Of a stretch of 64,000 nucleotides of DNA, positions 15,465-24,538 are shown piece by piece. The notes beneath the pieces were generated by a model, which saw only the letters and a program-made list of their open reading frames with translations, was not told the DNA's origin and searched no databases. The translations under genes and the position numbers were made by a program. Within the stretch, counting starts at the first letter, position 1, and each line of letters begins with the position of its first letter. Source of the stretch: Tengunoibacter tsumagoiensis (GTDB taxonomy: Bacteria > Chloroflexota > Ktedonobacteria > Ktedonobacterales > Ktedonobacteraceae); NCBI RefSeq assembly GCF_003967535.1, contig NZ_BIFR01000001.1:2541001-2605000 (forward strand), given 5' to 3'.

Positions 15465-16487
15465 ATGACAACCATTTATGATATTGCAAGGGCCATTGGT
15501 GTCTCTCAGACGACGGTGGCCAACGCCTTGAAAGGGAGAGGAAACGTTAGCGATGCCATGCGGCAGCGGATTTTGGACTATGCGCAAGAGGTTGGTTATC
15601 GTCCTAATGTTCTAGCCCAGAGTTTGACGCAACGCAAAACCTATACCATTGGCTTTATATTGCCAACCATAGCTAATCCGTTTTATCCTGAGATTGCCGA
15701 AGAGATTGAACATCTGGTTGCTCAGCAGGACTATCAAGTTCTGCTCTGTAATACCCGTGGAGATGCTCAGCTTGGCCGGAAACACCTCGAGCGCCTCCAG
15801 GGGCGGTGGGTAGATGGCATTATCGTCATGGGAATTAGTATGGATGTGGCCGATATTCAGGTGCATTTTAACCAGGGATTGCCTACTGTCCTGTGTGACT
15901 GGCAGGAGAACGAATCACCTGAAGGTATCCCTCAGGCAAGCATTGATTTTTATCAGGCAGGCGCTCTAGCTGCACATCATTTACTGGAGATAGGGCATCG
16001 TAAGCTTGCAATCATTGTCCATGAGCCATTACAGATCCATCGTCTCGAGGGTTTCCGTTCAACACTGGCTGAAGCAGGCATATCGCTTCCCGCTGAATGG
16101 ATTCAGCAAGGCGATTCCACGCTGGAAAGTGGCTATGAGGCAGCCAGAAGATTGCTGCTCTCTCAGCAGCATCGTCCAACAGCCATCTTTGCCACAAATG
16201 ACTGGATGGCGATTGGTGCAATGGGAGCTGCGCGGGATCTTGGGCTACGTATTCCGCAAGATCTCTCAGTTATTGGCCTTGATGACATCGTCGTTGGCGA
16301 GCACTATCAGCCAGCGTTAACGACCATCGCAATCCCCAAACAAGAGCTGGCCAGGGCCGCTACGGAGCTCCTCCTGCAACAGATTGCCAGGGCAGACCAG
16401 ATCACTCCTCTGGTACTGGTTCAGCCATCACTTCTTGTACGCCAATCTACCGCAGCTCCTTCAACATCAATGAGTACGAACGTCTAA
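15465..16487 (+). CDS. LacI/GalR-family transcriptional repressor
   Basis: 340 residues. N-terminal helix-turn-helix and hinge helix (MTTIYDIARAIGVSQTTVAN, then RPNVLAQSL) followed by a periplasmic-binding-protein-like sensor domain (about 60-330) ending in the usual GLDDIVVGEHYQPALTTI segment. Such repressors leave DNA when a sugar binds. One matching operator overlaps its own promoter and two lie before the next operon, so it most likely controls itself and the downstream galactoside uptake and hydrolysis genes. The effector is probably a galactoside, inferred from the GH42 gene. Confidence 0.93.
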   Translation: MTTIYDIARAIGVSQTTVANALKGRGNVSDAMRQRILDYAQEVGYRPNVLAQSLTQRKTYTIGFILPTIANPFYPEIAEEIEHLVAQQDYQVLLCNTRGDAQLGRKHLERLQGRWVDGIIVMGISMDVADIQVHFNQGLPTVLCDWQENESPEGIPQASIDFYQAGALAAHHLLEIGHRKLAIIVHEPLQIHRLEGFRSTLAEAGISLPAEWIQQGDSTLESGYEAARRLLLSQQHRPTAIFATNDWMAIGAMGAARDLGLRIPQDLSVIGLDDIVVGEHYQPALTTIAIPKQELARAATELLLQQIARADQITPLVLVQPSLLVRQSTAAPSTSMSTNV

Positions 16488-16519
16488 CAGTCACCTGCAA
16501 AAAAGAGCCTCCCATACGC

Positions 16520-16548
16520 TTGACATTTACCGGTAAATCCATTATCCT
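16520..16548 (+). promoter_or_regulatory. promoter of the galactoside operon
   Basis: TTGACA (16520-16525), 17-base spacer, TATCCT (16543-16548). The first operator begins at the last -35 base and fills the spacer; the second starts just after the -10. The leader to the lipoprotein gene is about 290 bases. Confidence 0.6.
16525..16538. promoter_or_regulatory. LacI-family operator O2
   Basis: Perfect palindrome ATTTACCGGTAAAT inside the promoter spacer. Same pattern as the operator before the regulator gene. Confidence 0.8.
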
Positions 16549-16556
16549 TGTGGTAG

Positions 16557-16570
16557 GTTTATCGGTAAAC
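16557..16570. promoter_or_regulatory. LacI-family operator O3
   Basis: GTTTATCGGTAAAC, one step away from a perfect palindrome. Its centre is 32 bp from that of O2, about three helical turns, so both sites face the same side of the DNA and could bind cooperatively. Confidence 0.8.
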
Positions 16571-16849
16571 ATGCATTCATTGATGATAAAGTGTTTATCA
16601 ATTTTCATGCTAAACCTTATCAGGTTAAGCATTTCTGCTCCCAGGTCCGGTTGAATGGCATGAGTGATTATCTAGTGATAATCATGAGAGCTATGCTTTA
16701 TTTTCAGGCGTCATTGTTGATTGCGTGAAATTCTTGTGTGTTCAAGATGATGACTGTTCAACATGTGTGCGCGCTCGCAAAACGGTGAGCGACCAGCATA
16801 ATTGAGTGGGCATCAACGTATCCTATCCGTCCAAAGGAGTACATGCGGT

Positions 16850-18181
16850 ATGCAGTACGTTTCTAAATCTTTGCCGAAGTTATCGCGCACAGCCCTTCTC
16901 ACTGTCCTCTCGACATTATTGGTTCTTCTGGCTGCTTGTGGGAATGATACTAGTTCAAACACTAGTAGTAGTAGTAGTGGTGTTGTAAACCTGACCTACT
17001 GGTCCTGGATCCCCAATTTGCAAACTTCTATTGATCTCTTCAATAAAACTCATCCAAATATTCATGTAAACTGGGAAACGGTTCCATCTGGTTCCAGTGG
17101 CACCTATGCTAAGATGTTTACTGCATTAAAAGCTGGCAATGCTCCTGATCTCGGGCAGGTCGAATATCAATTTCTGCCCACCTTTGAGGCAACTGGTGGT
17201 CTGGTCGATCTCTCACCATATGGTGCAAGTTCGGTCAAAGACAAGTTTGTCCCCTGGACCTGGGGTCAAGTGACCCAGGGCAATGCAATTTACGCCATTC
17301 CACAGGATACAGGTCCGATGGTGATGTACTATCGTGCCGACCTGTTTGAGAAATATAACATTCCTGTTCCCACTACCTGGGACGAGTATGCAGCGGCTGC
17401 TCAGACGCTACACAAAGCTGATCCCAATATCTTCATTACAGACTTCCCTCCGAAAGAGTCTGGCCAATATATTGGTTATGTCTGGCAGGCTGGTGGCCGT
17501 ATGTTTAACATTGATGGTCAGAACTGGAAAGTGGGCATCAATGATCCTGCTTCGAAGAAGGTTGCCAACTACTGGCAGGGATTATTGGATAAGAATCTTG
17601 TGACGACTGATCCTGATTTTGCACAGGGCTGGTACAATGACTTGCAGACTGGCCGCAATGCAACCTGGATCTCTGCCACCTGGGGTGCCAATACCATCCT
17701 TTCGAACGCGGCTTCTACATCGGGTAAATGGAAAGTTGCTCCTATGCCACAATGGAGCGCGGGCCAGAATGTTGCAGGTAACTGGGGTGGTTCGACCACA
17801 GCCGTTTTCAAGGATTCGAAGCATCCAAAAGAGGCCGCTGAGTTTGCTCAATGGTTGAATACGGACGCTCAGAGCGTGACGAATATGGTCAACGGTGCAC
17901 AACTCTATCCAGCGCTCTCCTCTGCGCTTGATACGCCCGCTTCTAGTGACACGGCCAAGTTCTATAGTGGACAGAACATCAACGAGGTCTTCAAAGCTGC
18001 ATCAAACAGCGTGGATGTAAAGTTCCAGTGGGGACCAACGATGAGCGATGTCTTTACCAGCATGGGCGATAGTTTCACCAATGCGATTAATGGCAAAGGC
18101 ACGCTGAGCTCGGCTCTGGATGACGTGCAGAAATCTACAGTCGATAGTATGAAAAAGCAGGGCTTTAGTGTTAGCCAGTAG
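16850..18181 (+). CDS. sugar ABC transporter substrate-binding lipoprotein
   Basis: 443 residues, family 1 extracellular solute-binding protein. Signal peptide with lipobox (VLLAAC; Cys about residue 31), then a Ser/Thr-rich linker and the binding fold (LTYWSWIPN, FNKTHPNIHVNWETVP, ALKAGNAPDL). It captures a sugar or oligosaccharide outside the membrane. The frame is open from TTG 16802, but ATG 16850 follows AAAGGAG by about 11 bases and gives a normal signal peptide. First gene of the operon; a strong hairpin follows, which probably keeps its transcript more abundant than the permeases. Confidence 0.92.
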   Translation: MQYVSKSLPKLSRTALLTVLSTLLVLLAACGNDTSSNTSSSSSGVVNLTYWSWIPNLQTSIDLFNKTHPNIHVNWETVPSGSSGTYAKMFTALKAGNAPDLGQVEYQFLPTFEATGGLVDLSPYGASSVKDKFVPWTWGQVTQGNAIYAIPQDTGPMVMYYRADLFEKYNIPVPTTWDEYAAAAQTLHKADPNIFITDFPPKESGQYIGYVWQAGGRMFNIDGQNWKVGINDPASKKVANYWQGLLDKNLVTTDPDFAQGWYNDLQTGRNATWISATWGANTILSNAASTSGKWKVAPMPQWSAGQNVAGNWGGSTTAVFKDSKHPKEAAEFAQWLNTDAQSVTNMVNGAQLYPALSSALDTPASSDTAKFYSGQNINEVFKAASNSVDVKFQWGPTMSDVFTSMGDSFTNAINGKGTLSSALDDVQKSTVDSMKKQGFSVSQ

Positions 18182-18235
18182 CACAGCCCCACTCCTCAAG
18201 ATATTCTAATATCCATTCAATGATTAGATGTCTGG

Positions 18236-18270
18236 GGCAGAGAGAGGCGATAGAACGACCTCTCTCTGCC
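18236..18270 (+). promoter_or_regulatory. intra-operon hairpin
   Basis: GGCAGAGAGAGG and CCTCTCTCTGCC form a perfect 12-bp stem with an 11-base loop, between the binding-protein gene and the first permease gene. There is no T run, so it more likely stabilises the upstream mRNA or causes partial attenuation than full termination. Confidence 0.6.
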
Positions 18271-18352
18271 ATCTTCCTCCCCCAATGATGTCCCGGTCCT
18301 GTGAGGTTTTATCTCCTCGTTGGCATAGTTCGATGCGTAAGAGAGGATTTTT

Positions 18353-19306
18353 ATGATGGCAACAAGCTCATCCTCTTTCGTGAAGAAAGTTGAGCAGAGA
18401 GCTCTGCCCGAACGGCGTCGTTTACGTCGCACAAAAGCGGTTCCATATCTCTTTCTTCTACCGTTTGGTACCATGTTCGTGTTGTTTTTTATTGTGCCGA
18501 TTGGATATGCACTGTATCAGAGCCTGTATCAGACGCAGCGTAGTGGTCTGGGATTGAGCGCTCCAAAGATGGTTTTTGCAGGTCTGAGCAACTATCAGCA
18601 AGTGCTAACCGATGGAAACTTCTTTGGCGGACTGGGGCGTGTGCTTCTGTTTGGCGTCGTGCAGGTGCCTATAATGCTTTGTCTGGCTTTATTGCTGGCA
18701 CTACTGCTCGACGCGAAGACTGCGCGCTTTAAGAGCTTCTTTCGAGTCTCGTTCTTTATCCCTTATGCTATTCCAGGCGTTATTGCTGCCTTGCTCTGGG
18801 GCTATCTCTATACGCCTCAACTGAGCCCATTTGTGCAGCTTGCGCATCTGGTGGGAGTGCCCGAGCCAAATTTGCTTGGTGCTGGAACGATTCTCTGGTC
18901 GATGGCGAATATTACCACCTGGACCTGGACTGGCTATAATATGCTGATCATTACGGCTGCCTTACAGGCGATTCCTCCTGAGCTTTATCAGGCGGCTCAG
19001 TTGGATGGAGCGACCAGCCTTAGTATTGCGCGTTATATTAAGATTCCTATGATTGCTCCAGCGCTTGTAATGACCTGTATCTTCTCCATTATTGGAACAT
19101 TGCAGCTTTTTACTGAGCCTCTGGTTCTCAGCTCGATCTCCAATAATGTAACCAGCAGCTATACTCCAAACTACTATGCCTACTTTACAGCATTTAGTAA
19201 TAACAACTACACCTACACGGCTGCTCTGTGTGTTGTACTGACCGCTGTTTCGTTTGTGTTCTCGTTCGGGTTTCTTAAACTGACCCGGCGTTATTCAGGA
19301 GTGTAG
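18353..19306 (+). CDS. sugar ABC transporter permease (MalF/UgpA type)
   Basis: 317 residues, six core helices after a basic cytoplasmic N-terminus (RRRLRRTKAVPYLFLLPFG). The EAA loop that docks the ATPase reads YQAAQLDGATSLSIARYIKI. ATG 18353 or 18356 can start translation after AGAGAGGA. It pairs with the next gene, whose start lies 4 bases after this stop. Confidence 0.92.
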   Translation: MMATSSSSFVKKVEQRALPERRRLRRTKAVPYLFLLPFGTMFVLFFIVPIGYALYQSLYQTQRSGLGLSAPKMVFAGLSNYQQVLTDGNFFGGLGRVLLFGVVQVPIMLCLALLLALLLDAKTARFKSFFRVSFFIPYAIPGVIAALLWGYLYTPQLSPFVQLAHLVGVPEPNLLGAGTILWSMANITTWTWTGYNMLIITAALQAIPPELYQAAQLDGATSLSIARYIKIPMIAPALVMTCIFSIIGTLQLFTEPLVLSSISNNVTSSYTPNYYAYFTAFSNNNYTYTAALCVVLTAVSFVFSFGFLKLTRRYSGV

Positions 19307-19310
19307 TGAG

Positions 19311-20219
19311 ATGCAGACATCTATTGATAAGGGCCGCGCTACCAGGTCAGCTCGCCGATCTGCCCCATTCAAGCCCAGTAGTATTCTGGTGCCAGCTGTT
19401 CTCTTTGTCTTCGCGATCTACTTTTTATTGCCCTGCTACTGGCTGGTTGTTTCAGCGACGAAGAGTACGCCAGACTTTTTTAGCACGTTTGGTCTCTGGT
19501 TTGCGCCGCATTTTAACTTTTTTACCAATGTGCAGAATCTGTTGACCTACAATGGCGGGCTGTATACGACCTGGCTGTGGAACTCTTTCTTCTATGCCAG
19601 TGTTAGCGCAGTCCTGGGCACACTTTTTTCGTCGATGGCGGGATATGCTCTCACCAAATTTGTGTTTCCAGGGCGGAATCTGATCTTCTCACTGATCCTG
19701 GGTGCTGTTCTGGTGCCTGCACCAGCCCTGGTGCTACCCCTCTACTTATTGATGAGTGGAGTACACCTGACCGATACTATCTGGGCCATTATTCTGCCCA
19801 GTATCGTGAATCCATTTGGCGTGTATCTGGCTCGTATCTATGCAGAAGCCTCGGTGCCCGATACGTTATTGGATGCCTCGCGGGTCGATGGCGCAGGTGA
19901 GTTCCGCATTTTCTTTACGATTGTTATGCGCATTCTGTCGCCTGCTCTTGTCACAATCTTCCTCTTTCAGTTTGTGGCTGTCTGGACGAACTTCTTTTTA
20001 CAGTATGTGATGGTGAGTAATCCTGCACTTTACCCTGTGACTGTTGGCCTCCAGACCTGGAATACAACCTATACCAGCGGTGGGGCGGGTGGCGTTCAAT
20101 TTGTCTATAGCCTGATCTTGACGGGTGCGCTGCTCTCTATTGTTCCGTTGGTGATTGGTTTCCTCCTGTTGCAGCGTTACTGGCGCAATGGTCTGACATT
20201 GGGGAGTCTCGCCAATTAG
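19311..20219 (+). CDS. sugar ABC transporter permease (MalG/UgpE type)
   Basis: 302 residues, six helices. The EAA loop is LDASRVDGAGEFRIFFTIVM, and the helix before it has the usual IILPSIVNPFGVYLARIY. Together with the upstream permease it should form the membrane channel. No ATPase gene is present in the operon, so a shared MsmK/UgpC-type ATPase encoded elsewhere must energise it (inference from the absence here). Confidence 0.92.
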   Translation: MQTSIDKGRATRSARRSAPFKPSSILVPAVLFVFAIYFLLPCYWLVVSATKSTPDFFSTFGLWFAPHFNFFTNVQNLLTYNGGLYTTWLWNSFFYASVSAVLGTLFSSMAGYALTKFVFPGRNLIFSLILGAVLVPAPALVLPLYLLMSGVHLTDTIWAIILPSIVNPFGVYLARIYAEASVPDTLLDASRVDGAGEFRIFFTIVMRILSPALVTIFLFQFVAVWTNFFLQYVMVSNPALYPVTVGLQTWNTTYTSGGAGGVQFVYSLILTGALLSIVPLVIGFLLLQRYWRNGLTLGSLAN

Positions 20220-20276
20220 CTCGTGCTCTGCATGAGAGTATGTATGTTGAAACAATGTCGTAGGGAAAGGTGTGTT

Positions 20277-22409
20277 ATGACGCAGATTTCGGATCAGACA
20301 AAGAGGGATCTCAGGGCATTCCCCTCGCGTTTACCTGCATTTTACTTCGGAGCTGATTATAATCCTGATCAGTGGACCCCCGAATGGGGCTATCAGGATG
20401 AGCAGATCTGGCTGGAAGATATCCGTATGATGAAGCTGGCTCATGTGAATGTGGTGACGATTGGAGTCTTTAGCTGGGTGGGCTTGCAACCCGCTGAAGA
20501 GATAGTTAACTTTGCCTGGCTGGACCGCATTCTGGATCTGCTGGCACAGAATGAGATCTTTGTCTGTCTGGCAACCCCAACAGCGGCGATTCCAGCCTGG
20601 CTGGCGGCACGTTATCCCGAAGTTTTGCCTGTGGATGCTCAAGGGATTCGACGTGGCCATGGTTCACGACAGAATTATTGTCCAACCAGCCCTGTCTTTC
20701 GTCGGCTGGCTGCGAATCTTGTGAGGCAATTGGCCGAACGCTATGGCAACCATCCAGCGCTTTTGAACTGGCATATCAGCAATGAATACTATGGATCAGC
20801 CACGGAAGGGAAAGATCCCTGCTATTGTGAGCGCTGTCAGGCTCGTTTTCGGCAGTGGCTGCAAACCCGGCATGGCTCGCTCGAACAACTGAATCGTGAC
20901 TGGATGACGGCATTCTGGGGGCATACCTATACAGACTGGGAGCAGGTGACTATGCCTGGACCCTACACAGATCAAGGGGTCCAGGGGCAGATGGTGGACT
21001 TTTTGACATTTGTGTCTGATATGTATCTTGAATGCTATCTCAATGAGCAGGAGATTCTGCGAGAGATAACGCCAGAGATCCCCATCACAACAAATTTTCT
21101 TGGCGTATTCAGACGACTTGATCTCTCACGCTGGGCTCCCCATCTGGATGTTATGTCTTACGATTCCTATCCAGCCCGCACAACTCATCCAGCTGACATC
21201 GCCTTTCAGCATGACGTTATGCGGAGCCTCAAAGGGGGCCAGCCATTTATTTTAATGGAGCAGACTCCCAGCCAGGTTCAGTGGATGGCGCAGAATCCTT
21301 TGAAGCGACCAGGAGTCATGCGCCTGCTCAGTTATCAGGCGATTGCGCATGGTGCGAATGCCATTCAATATTTTCAATGGAGACAGTCTCGTGGATCGTC
21401 TGAAATGTTCCATGGAGCTATTGTTGCGCACGCGGGCCATGAACACACACGTGTCTTTCAAGAGATTACGAAGCTGGGAACGGAACTTGGAGCTTTAAGT
21501 ACTGGTCCGGGGAAGGGACTGCTTGAAGCGCGAAATTTGGCTCGCGTGGCTCTCCTATTTAGCTGGTCAAACTGGTGGAATGTCGAGTTTCGTCCAGGCC
21601 CAAGTGATCAGATTCGTTATATGGATGAGGTTCTGCAATACTATCGTGCGCTCTGGAAAGAGAATATTGCCGTTGATATCATCTCTCCCGATACAGATCT
21701 GACACCCTATAAGCTGGTTGTAGCTCCTCTTATGAATATGGTGAGTGCAGAGCAAGGTGCGGCTATCGAAGCCTATGTTGCGAATGGCGGTCTGTTTGTG
21801 ACGAGCTATTTTAGTGGTGTGGTGAATGAGAAGACCCTTGCCTGGTTGGGTGGGTATCCTGGACCATTGCGCAAAACTCTGGGGATCTGGGTTGAGGAGT
21901 ATGATCCTCTGGAACCAGATATGGCTAATACCATCGTTGTGCCTGAGGGTTCACCGCTGGCTGCTGGACGATACTCTGCTCGACTCTGGTGTGATCTTCT
22001 GCATCTTGAGGGGGCCAGAGCTCTGGCCAGCTTTGGCGAAGACTTCTATGCAGGCTACCCGGCAATAACGGAGCACCAGTTTGGGAAGGGGCGCGCCTTC
22101 TATGTGGCGACGCGACCAGAGGAGGCTCTGCTCTCATCCTTACTTACCTCGTTGCGCAACGACCTTCAGCTCGCCCATCCAATCATCTCAGCAACCGAGG
22201 GGATAGAGCTTGTACAGAGGACAGGTGCTGGTAGTGGTAGCTACACATTTGTGCTCAACCATTCCACCAATGCGGCACATGTGACCCTCTCTGAACCAAT
22301 GTATGATGTAGTGAGCTCTACCCTCTACGAAGGGAGAGTGGAGGTACCCGCAAAAGAAGTACTGATTCTGCGCGAACTCAGCCACGAGAACCTTCCTGTC
22401 AATCCTTGA
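20277..22409 (+). CDS. beta-galactosidase, glycoside hydrolase family 42
   Basis: 710 residues, cytoplasmic, no signal peptide. It hydrolyses terminal beta-galactosides. Seen: ADYNPDQWTPEWGYQDEQ start of the TIM barrel, acid/base Glu in NWHISNEYYG, nucleophile Glu in FILMEQTPSQVQW, and the family's zinc cysteine cluster CYCERCQARF. A trimerisation domain and C-terminal beta domain follow. The frame is open from 20223, but ATG 20277 has GGGAAAGG before it and the family start. Last gene of the LacI-controlled operon; it fits import of short galacto-oligosaccharides. Confidence 0.94.
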   Translation: MTQISDQTKRDLRAFPSRLPAFYFGADYNPDQWTPEWGYQDEQIWLEDIRMMKLAHVNVVTIGVFSWVGLQPAEEIVNFAWLDRILDLLAQNEIFVCLATPTAAIPAWLAARYPEVLPVDAQGIRRGHGSRQNYCPTSPVFRRLAANLVRQLAERYGNHPALLNWHISNEYYGSATEGKDPCYCERCQARFRQWLQTRHGSLEQLNRDWMTAFWGHTYTDWEQVTMPGPYTDQGVQGQMVDFLTFVSDMYLECYLNEQEILREITPEIPITTNFLGVFRRLDLSRWAPHLDVMSYDSYPARTTHPADIAFQHDVMRSLKGGQPFILMEQTPSQVQWMAQNPLKRPGVMRLLSYQAIAHGANAIQYFQWRQSRGSSEMFHGAIVAHAGHEHTRVFQEITKLGTELGALSTGPGKGLLEARNLARVALLFSWSNWWNVEFRPGPSDQIRYMDEVLQYYRALWKENIAVDIISPDTDLTPYKLVVAPLMNMVSAEQGAAIEAYVANGGLFVTSYFSGVVNEKTLAWLGGYPGPLRKTLGIWVEEYDPLEPDMANTIVVPEGSPLAAGRYSARLWCDLLHLEGARALASFGEDFYAGYPAITEHQFGKGRAFYVATRPEEALLSSLLTSLRNDLQLAHPIISATEGIELVQRTGAGSGSYTFVLNHSTNAAHVTLSEPMYDVVSSTLYEGRVEVPAKEVLILRELSHENLPVNP

Positions 22410-22423
22410 TTCTATAACTGGTT

Positions 22424-22456
22424 AGATGCTAGTATGCTAGTATGCTAGCATCTAGT
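22424..22456. promoter_or_regulatory. tandem octamer and palindromic operator-like site
   Basis: Three directly repeated octamers ATGCTAGT/C at 22426, 22434 and 22442 sit within an inverted repeat (AGATGCTAG at 22424 and CTAGCATCT at 22445). They lie 17 bases before the start of a ribbon-helix-helix gene. RHH dimers typically bind such short tandem repeats, so this is probably its own operator. Confidence 0.6.
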
Positions 22457-22472
22457 AAGGAAGGATTAAGCC

Positions 22473-22589
22473 ATGAGGGAAGCAAAACAGCAATTTAATG
22501 TGTATTTGAGCCCGGAGCTAGTCAAGCGCATGAAGCATCGTTCCATTGATGAGCAGCTTTCGCTCTCTGATCTGGTTGAAAAGGTATGA
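22473..22589 (+). pseudogene. 5' part of an RHH-VOC fusion gene, cut by IS607
   Basis: 38 codons from ATG (AAGGAAG site) encode a ribbon-helix-helix beta strand and first helices (QQFNVYLSPELVKRMKHRS, then LSLSDLVEK). The domain ends too early: the last helix is missing because the IS607-family element begins after GG at 22583-22584, and the stop at 22587 lies in the element. Joining this GG to the base after the GG at 24537-24538 gives DLVEKELFMRYLAEAE in the same frame as the VOC part, restoring one gene. The RHH domain probably bound the octamer repeats just upstream. Confidence 0.7.
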
Positions 22590-22653
22590 TAAACGTTTCT
22601 TAGAAATATAGCGAATCCTTGACAATCCATGATTACTCTGTCATACTAGAGCG

Positions 22654-23246
22654 ATGAAGTTAAGTGACTATGCAAAGCAACAAGGCGTCCGATACGAGAC
22701 TGCATGAGATGGTTTCGTGATGGCAAGATCAAAGGCTATCGAGTCGGAAAACATACGGTGATGATCGATGAGGGCCAAGAAACCTTTTTCGATCATCCGA
22801 AAAACGTCGCTATCTATGCTCGTGTTTCTTCCGCTGAGAACAAACCCAACCTGGACAGCCAGGCAGAACGGTTGGTCGCCTATGGTGTCGCCAGAGGCTA
22901 TCAGATTAGCAAAGTCGTCAAAGAGGTCGGGTCTGGAATCAATGACGCACGTCCGAAATTTTTGGCTTTGCTCGAAGATCCTGGCATCACTGTGATTATC
23001 GTCGAGCATAAAGACCGGGCCAGCCGCTTTGGCGTGCGCTATATTGAATCGCTTTTACGAATCCAGGGGCGCACCCTCGAAGTGGTCAATCAGGCGGAAA
23101 ATGGGACGGAAGATCTGCTTGCTGATCTGACTTCCATCATTTACTCGTTCTGTGCCAGGCTCTATGGCCAGCGAAGGGCGAAACGGAAAACAGAGCACAT
23201 TGTCGAACAATTGCAGGGGAAGGTGGAAGAAGATGCACCTGGTTGA
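22654..23246 (+). pseudogene. tnpA: IS607-family serine recombinase TnpA, frameshifted
   Basis: ATG 22654 begins MKLSDYAKQQGVRYETA, the MerR-like DNA-binding start of IS607 TnpA, then TGA at 22705. The rest continues one frame over from 22704 (RWFRDGKIKGYRVGKH) into the serine recombinase domain (YARVSSAENKPNLDSQ holds the catalytic Ser and Arg; KDRASRFGVRYIE follows). Restoring one G (TGG AGA in place of TGA GA) repairs it. The element therefore cannot transpose itself unless helped by another TnpA. It overlaps the start of tnpB by 14 bases. Confidence 0.8.
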
Positions 23247-24537
23247 GCAGCATGTGATACAGAAAACGGATGCACGGTTTCCGACGATTGATGCTGCGTG
23301 TTTTGCCTCAAAAAATCTGTACAATGCGGCGCTCTACGCTCTCCGTCACCACTATATTTGGCACCAGACGTTTCTCACCTCCGTCGAGATGGACAAGCGG
23401 ATGCAATCGCACGAAGCCTACCAGGCGCTTCCAGCCAAAGTGGCGCAACAGGTGCTTCGTGTGTTGGAAAAAAACTGGATCTCCTTTTTTGCATCTCTTG
23501 CCGAGTGGAAAAACCATCCTGAGAAGTTCAAGGCTCGCCCTCGGCTCCCAGGATACCTCGATAAAACAGCAGGCCGAAACGTTCTGATCTATACGATGCA
23601 GGCGGTGAGTCGCTCGAAACGAACCCTTGGCAGGCGCATCATCCAGCCTTCTGGGCTCGCTATTCAGGTAAAAACTCAACAAGATCCCTCCAGTATCGAT
23701 CAGGTACGCATCGTTCCCAAGTCAGGCTTTTATGTCGTGGAAGTGATTTATGAACCCAAGCCCAACCTATCGGCAGTGGACCCGGCCTGGGTGGCAGGCA
23801 TTGATGTCGGGATGAACAATCTGGCCGCGCTAACTTCAAACAAACCGGGGTGTGTCCCGATCCTTGTTAACGGGCGCGGTATCAAGTCAACCAATCAGTG
23901 GTATAACAAACGCCTTGCCCAGTTACAAAAAGCTCGTGGCCGCCCTGGCTTCACCCGTCAGATGCAAGCATTGACCACTCGCCGCACGCGTCGCATTGAC
24001 CATGATCTGCATCATGCCTCTCGTTTGCTCATCGACCTTTTGATCGCTGATGGGATTGGCACGCTGGTGATCGGCAAAAATGAGGGGTGGAAGCAAAACA
24101 GTCATCTGGGAACGCGAACGAATCAACAGTTTGTGCAGATCCCGCATGCCCGTTTCATCGAGATGCTGACCTACAAGGCGCAGCGTGTTGGGATCACGGT
24201 GATCCTCACAGAAGAGTCGTACACCAGTCAAGCGAGTTTCGTGGATCGTGATCCGTTGCCTCCCTACCAAAAAGGCAAGGCCACTGAGCAGCGGTTCAGT
24301 GGGAAACGCATCACACGCGGTTTGTATCGAACGAAAGAGGGTCGACTCATCAATGCGGATCTCAATGGGGCAGGCAATATTGTGCGAAAAGTAGCACCGA
24401 ATGCCTTCGGGTCTGACGGTGTAGAGGATGGGAGAGGCCACGAGCCGGTAGTCCATCCAGTGAAGGCAGTCATTCCCTTCACACCCCGAAAACGAAAGCG
24501 ACTTCCGGGCCCTGTGTCAGGATTCGCTAGCGTTTAG
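23233..24537 (+). CDS. tnpB: IS607-associated TnpB RNA-guided nuclease
   Basis: 434 residues. The RuvC-type active site is complete: Asp in AGIDVGMNNLA, Glu in TLVIGKNEGWK, Asp in LINADLNGAGN. The usual CxxC zinc ribbon is missing; the region reads EESYTSQASFVDRDPLPPY, a known zinc-less variant pattern. The longer frame starts at 23152 inside tnpA, but ATG 23233 gives the family start. Active TnpBs are guided by an RNA made from the gene's 3' end and help keep the element in place. The 3' end of this gene coincides with the element border, as expected for a guide-RNA scaffold. Confidence 0.9.
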   Translation: MHLVEQHVIQKTDARFPTIDAACFASKNLYNAALYALRHHYIWHQTFLTSVEMDKRMQSHEAYQALPAKVAQQVLRVLEKNWISFFASLAEWKNHPEKFKARPRLPGYLDKTAGRNVLIYTMQAVSRSKRTLGRRIIQPSGLAIQVKTQQDPSSIDQVRIVPKSGFYVVEVIYEPKPNLSAVDPAWVAGIDVGMNNLAALTSNKPGCVPILVNGRGIKSTNQWYNKRLAQLQKARGRPGFTRQMQALTTRRTRRIDHDLHHASRLLIDLLIADGIGTLVIGKNEGWKQNSHLGTRTNQQFVQIPHARFIEMLTYKAQRVGITVILTEESYTSQASFVDRDPLPPYQKGKATEQRFSGKRITRGLYRTKEGRLINADLNGAGNIVRKVAPNAFGSDGVEDGRGHEPVVHPVKAVIPFTPRKRKRLPGPVSGFASV

Positions 24538-24538
24538 G

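Larger units (their letters stand above)
22585..24538 (+). mobile_element. IS607-family insertion sequence (1,954 bp)
   Basis: Carries a serine-recombinase tnpA (frameshifted) and an overlapping tnpB. Like known IS607 elements it has no terminal inverted repeats or target duplication. Both borders are defined by a GG, and removal with one GG retained restores a continuous host reading frame, which fixes the ends to the base. tnpB ends exactly at the right border, its stop codon sharing the terminal G. Confidence 0.8.

Noticed and set aside
22473..22589. Stand-alone antitoxin of a toxin-antitoxin pair
   Set aside because: No toxin gene follows; the frame joins precisely to the VOC part once the IS607 element is removed.
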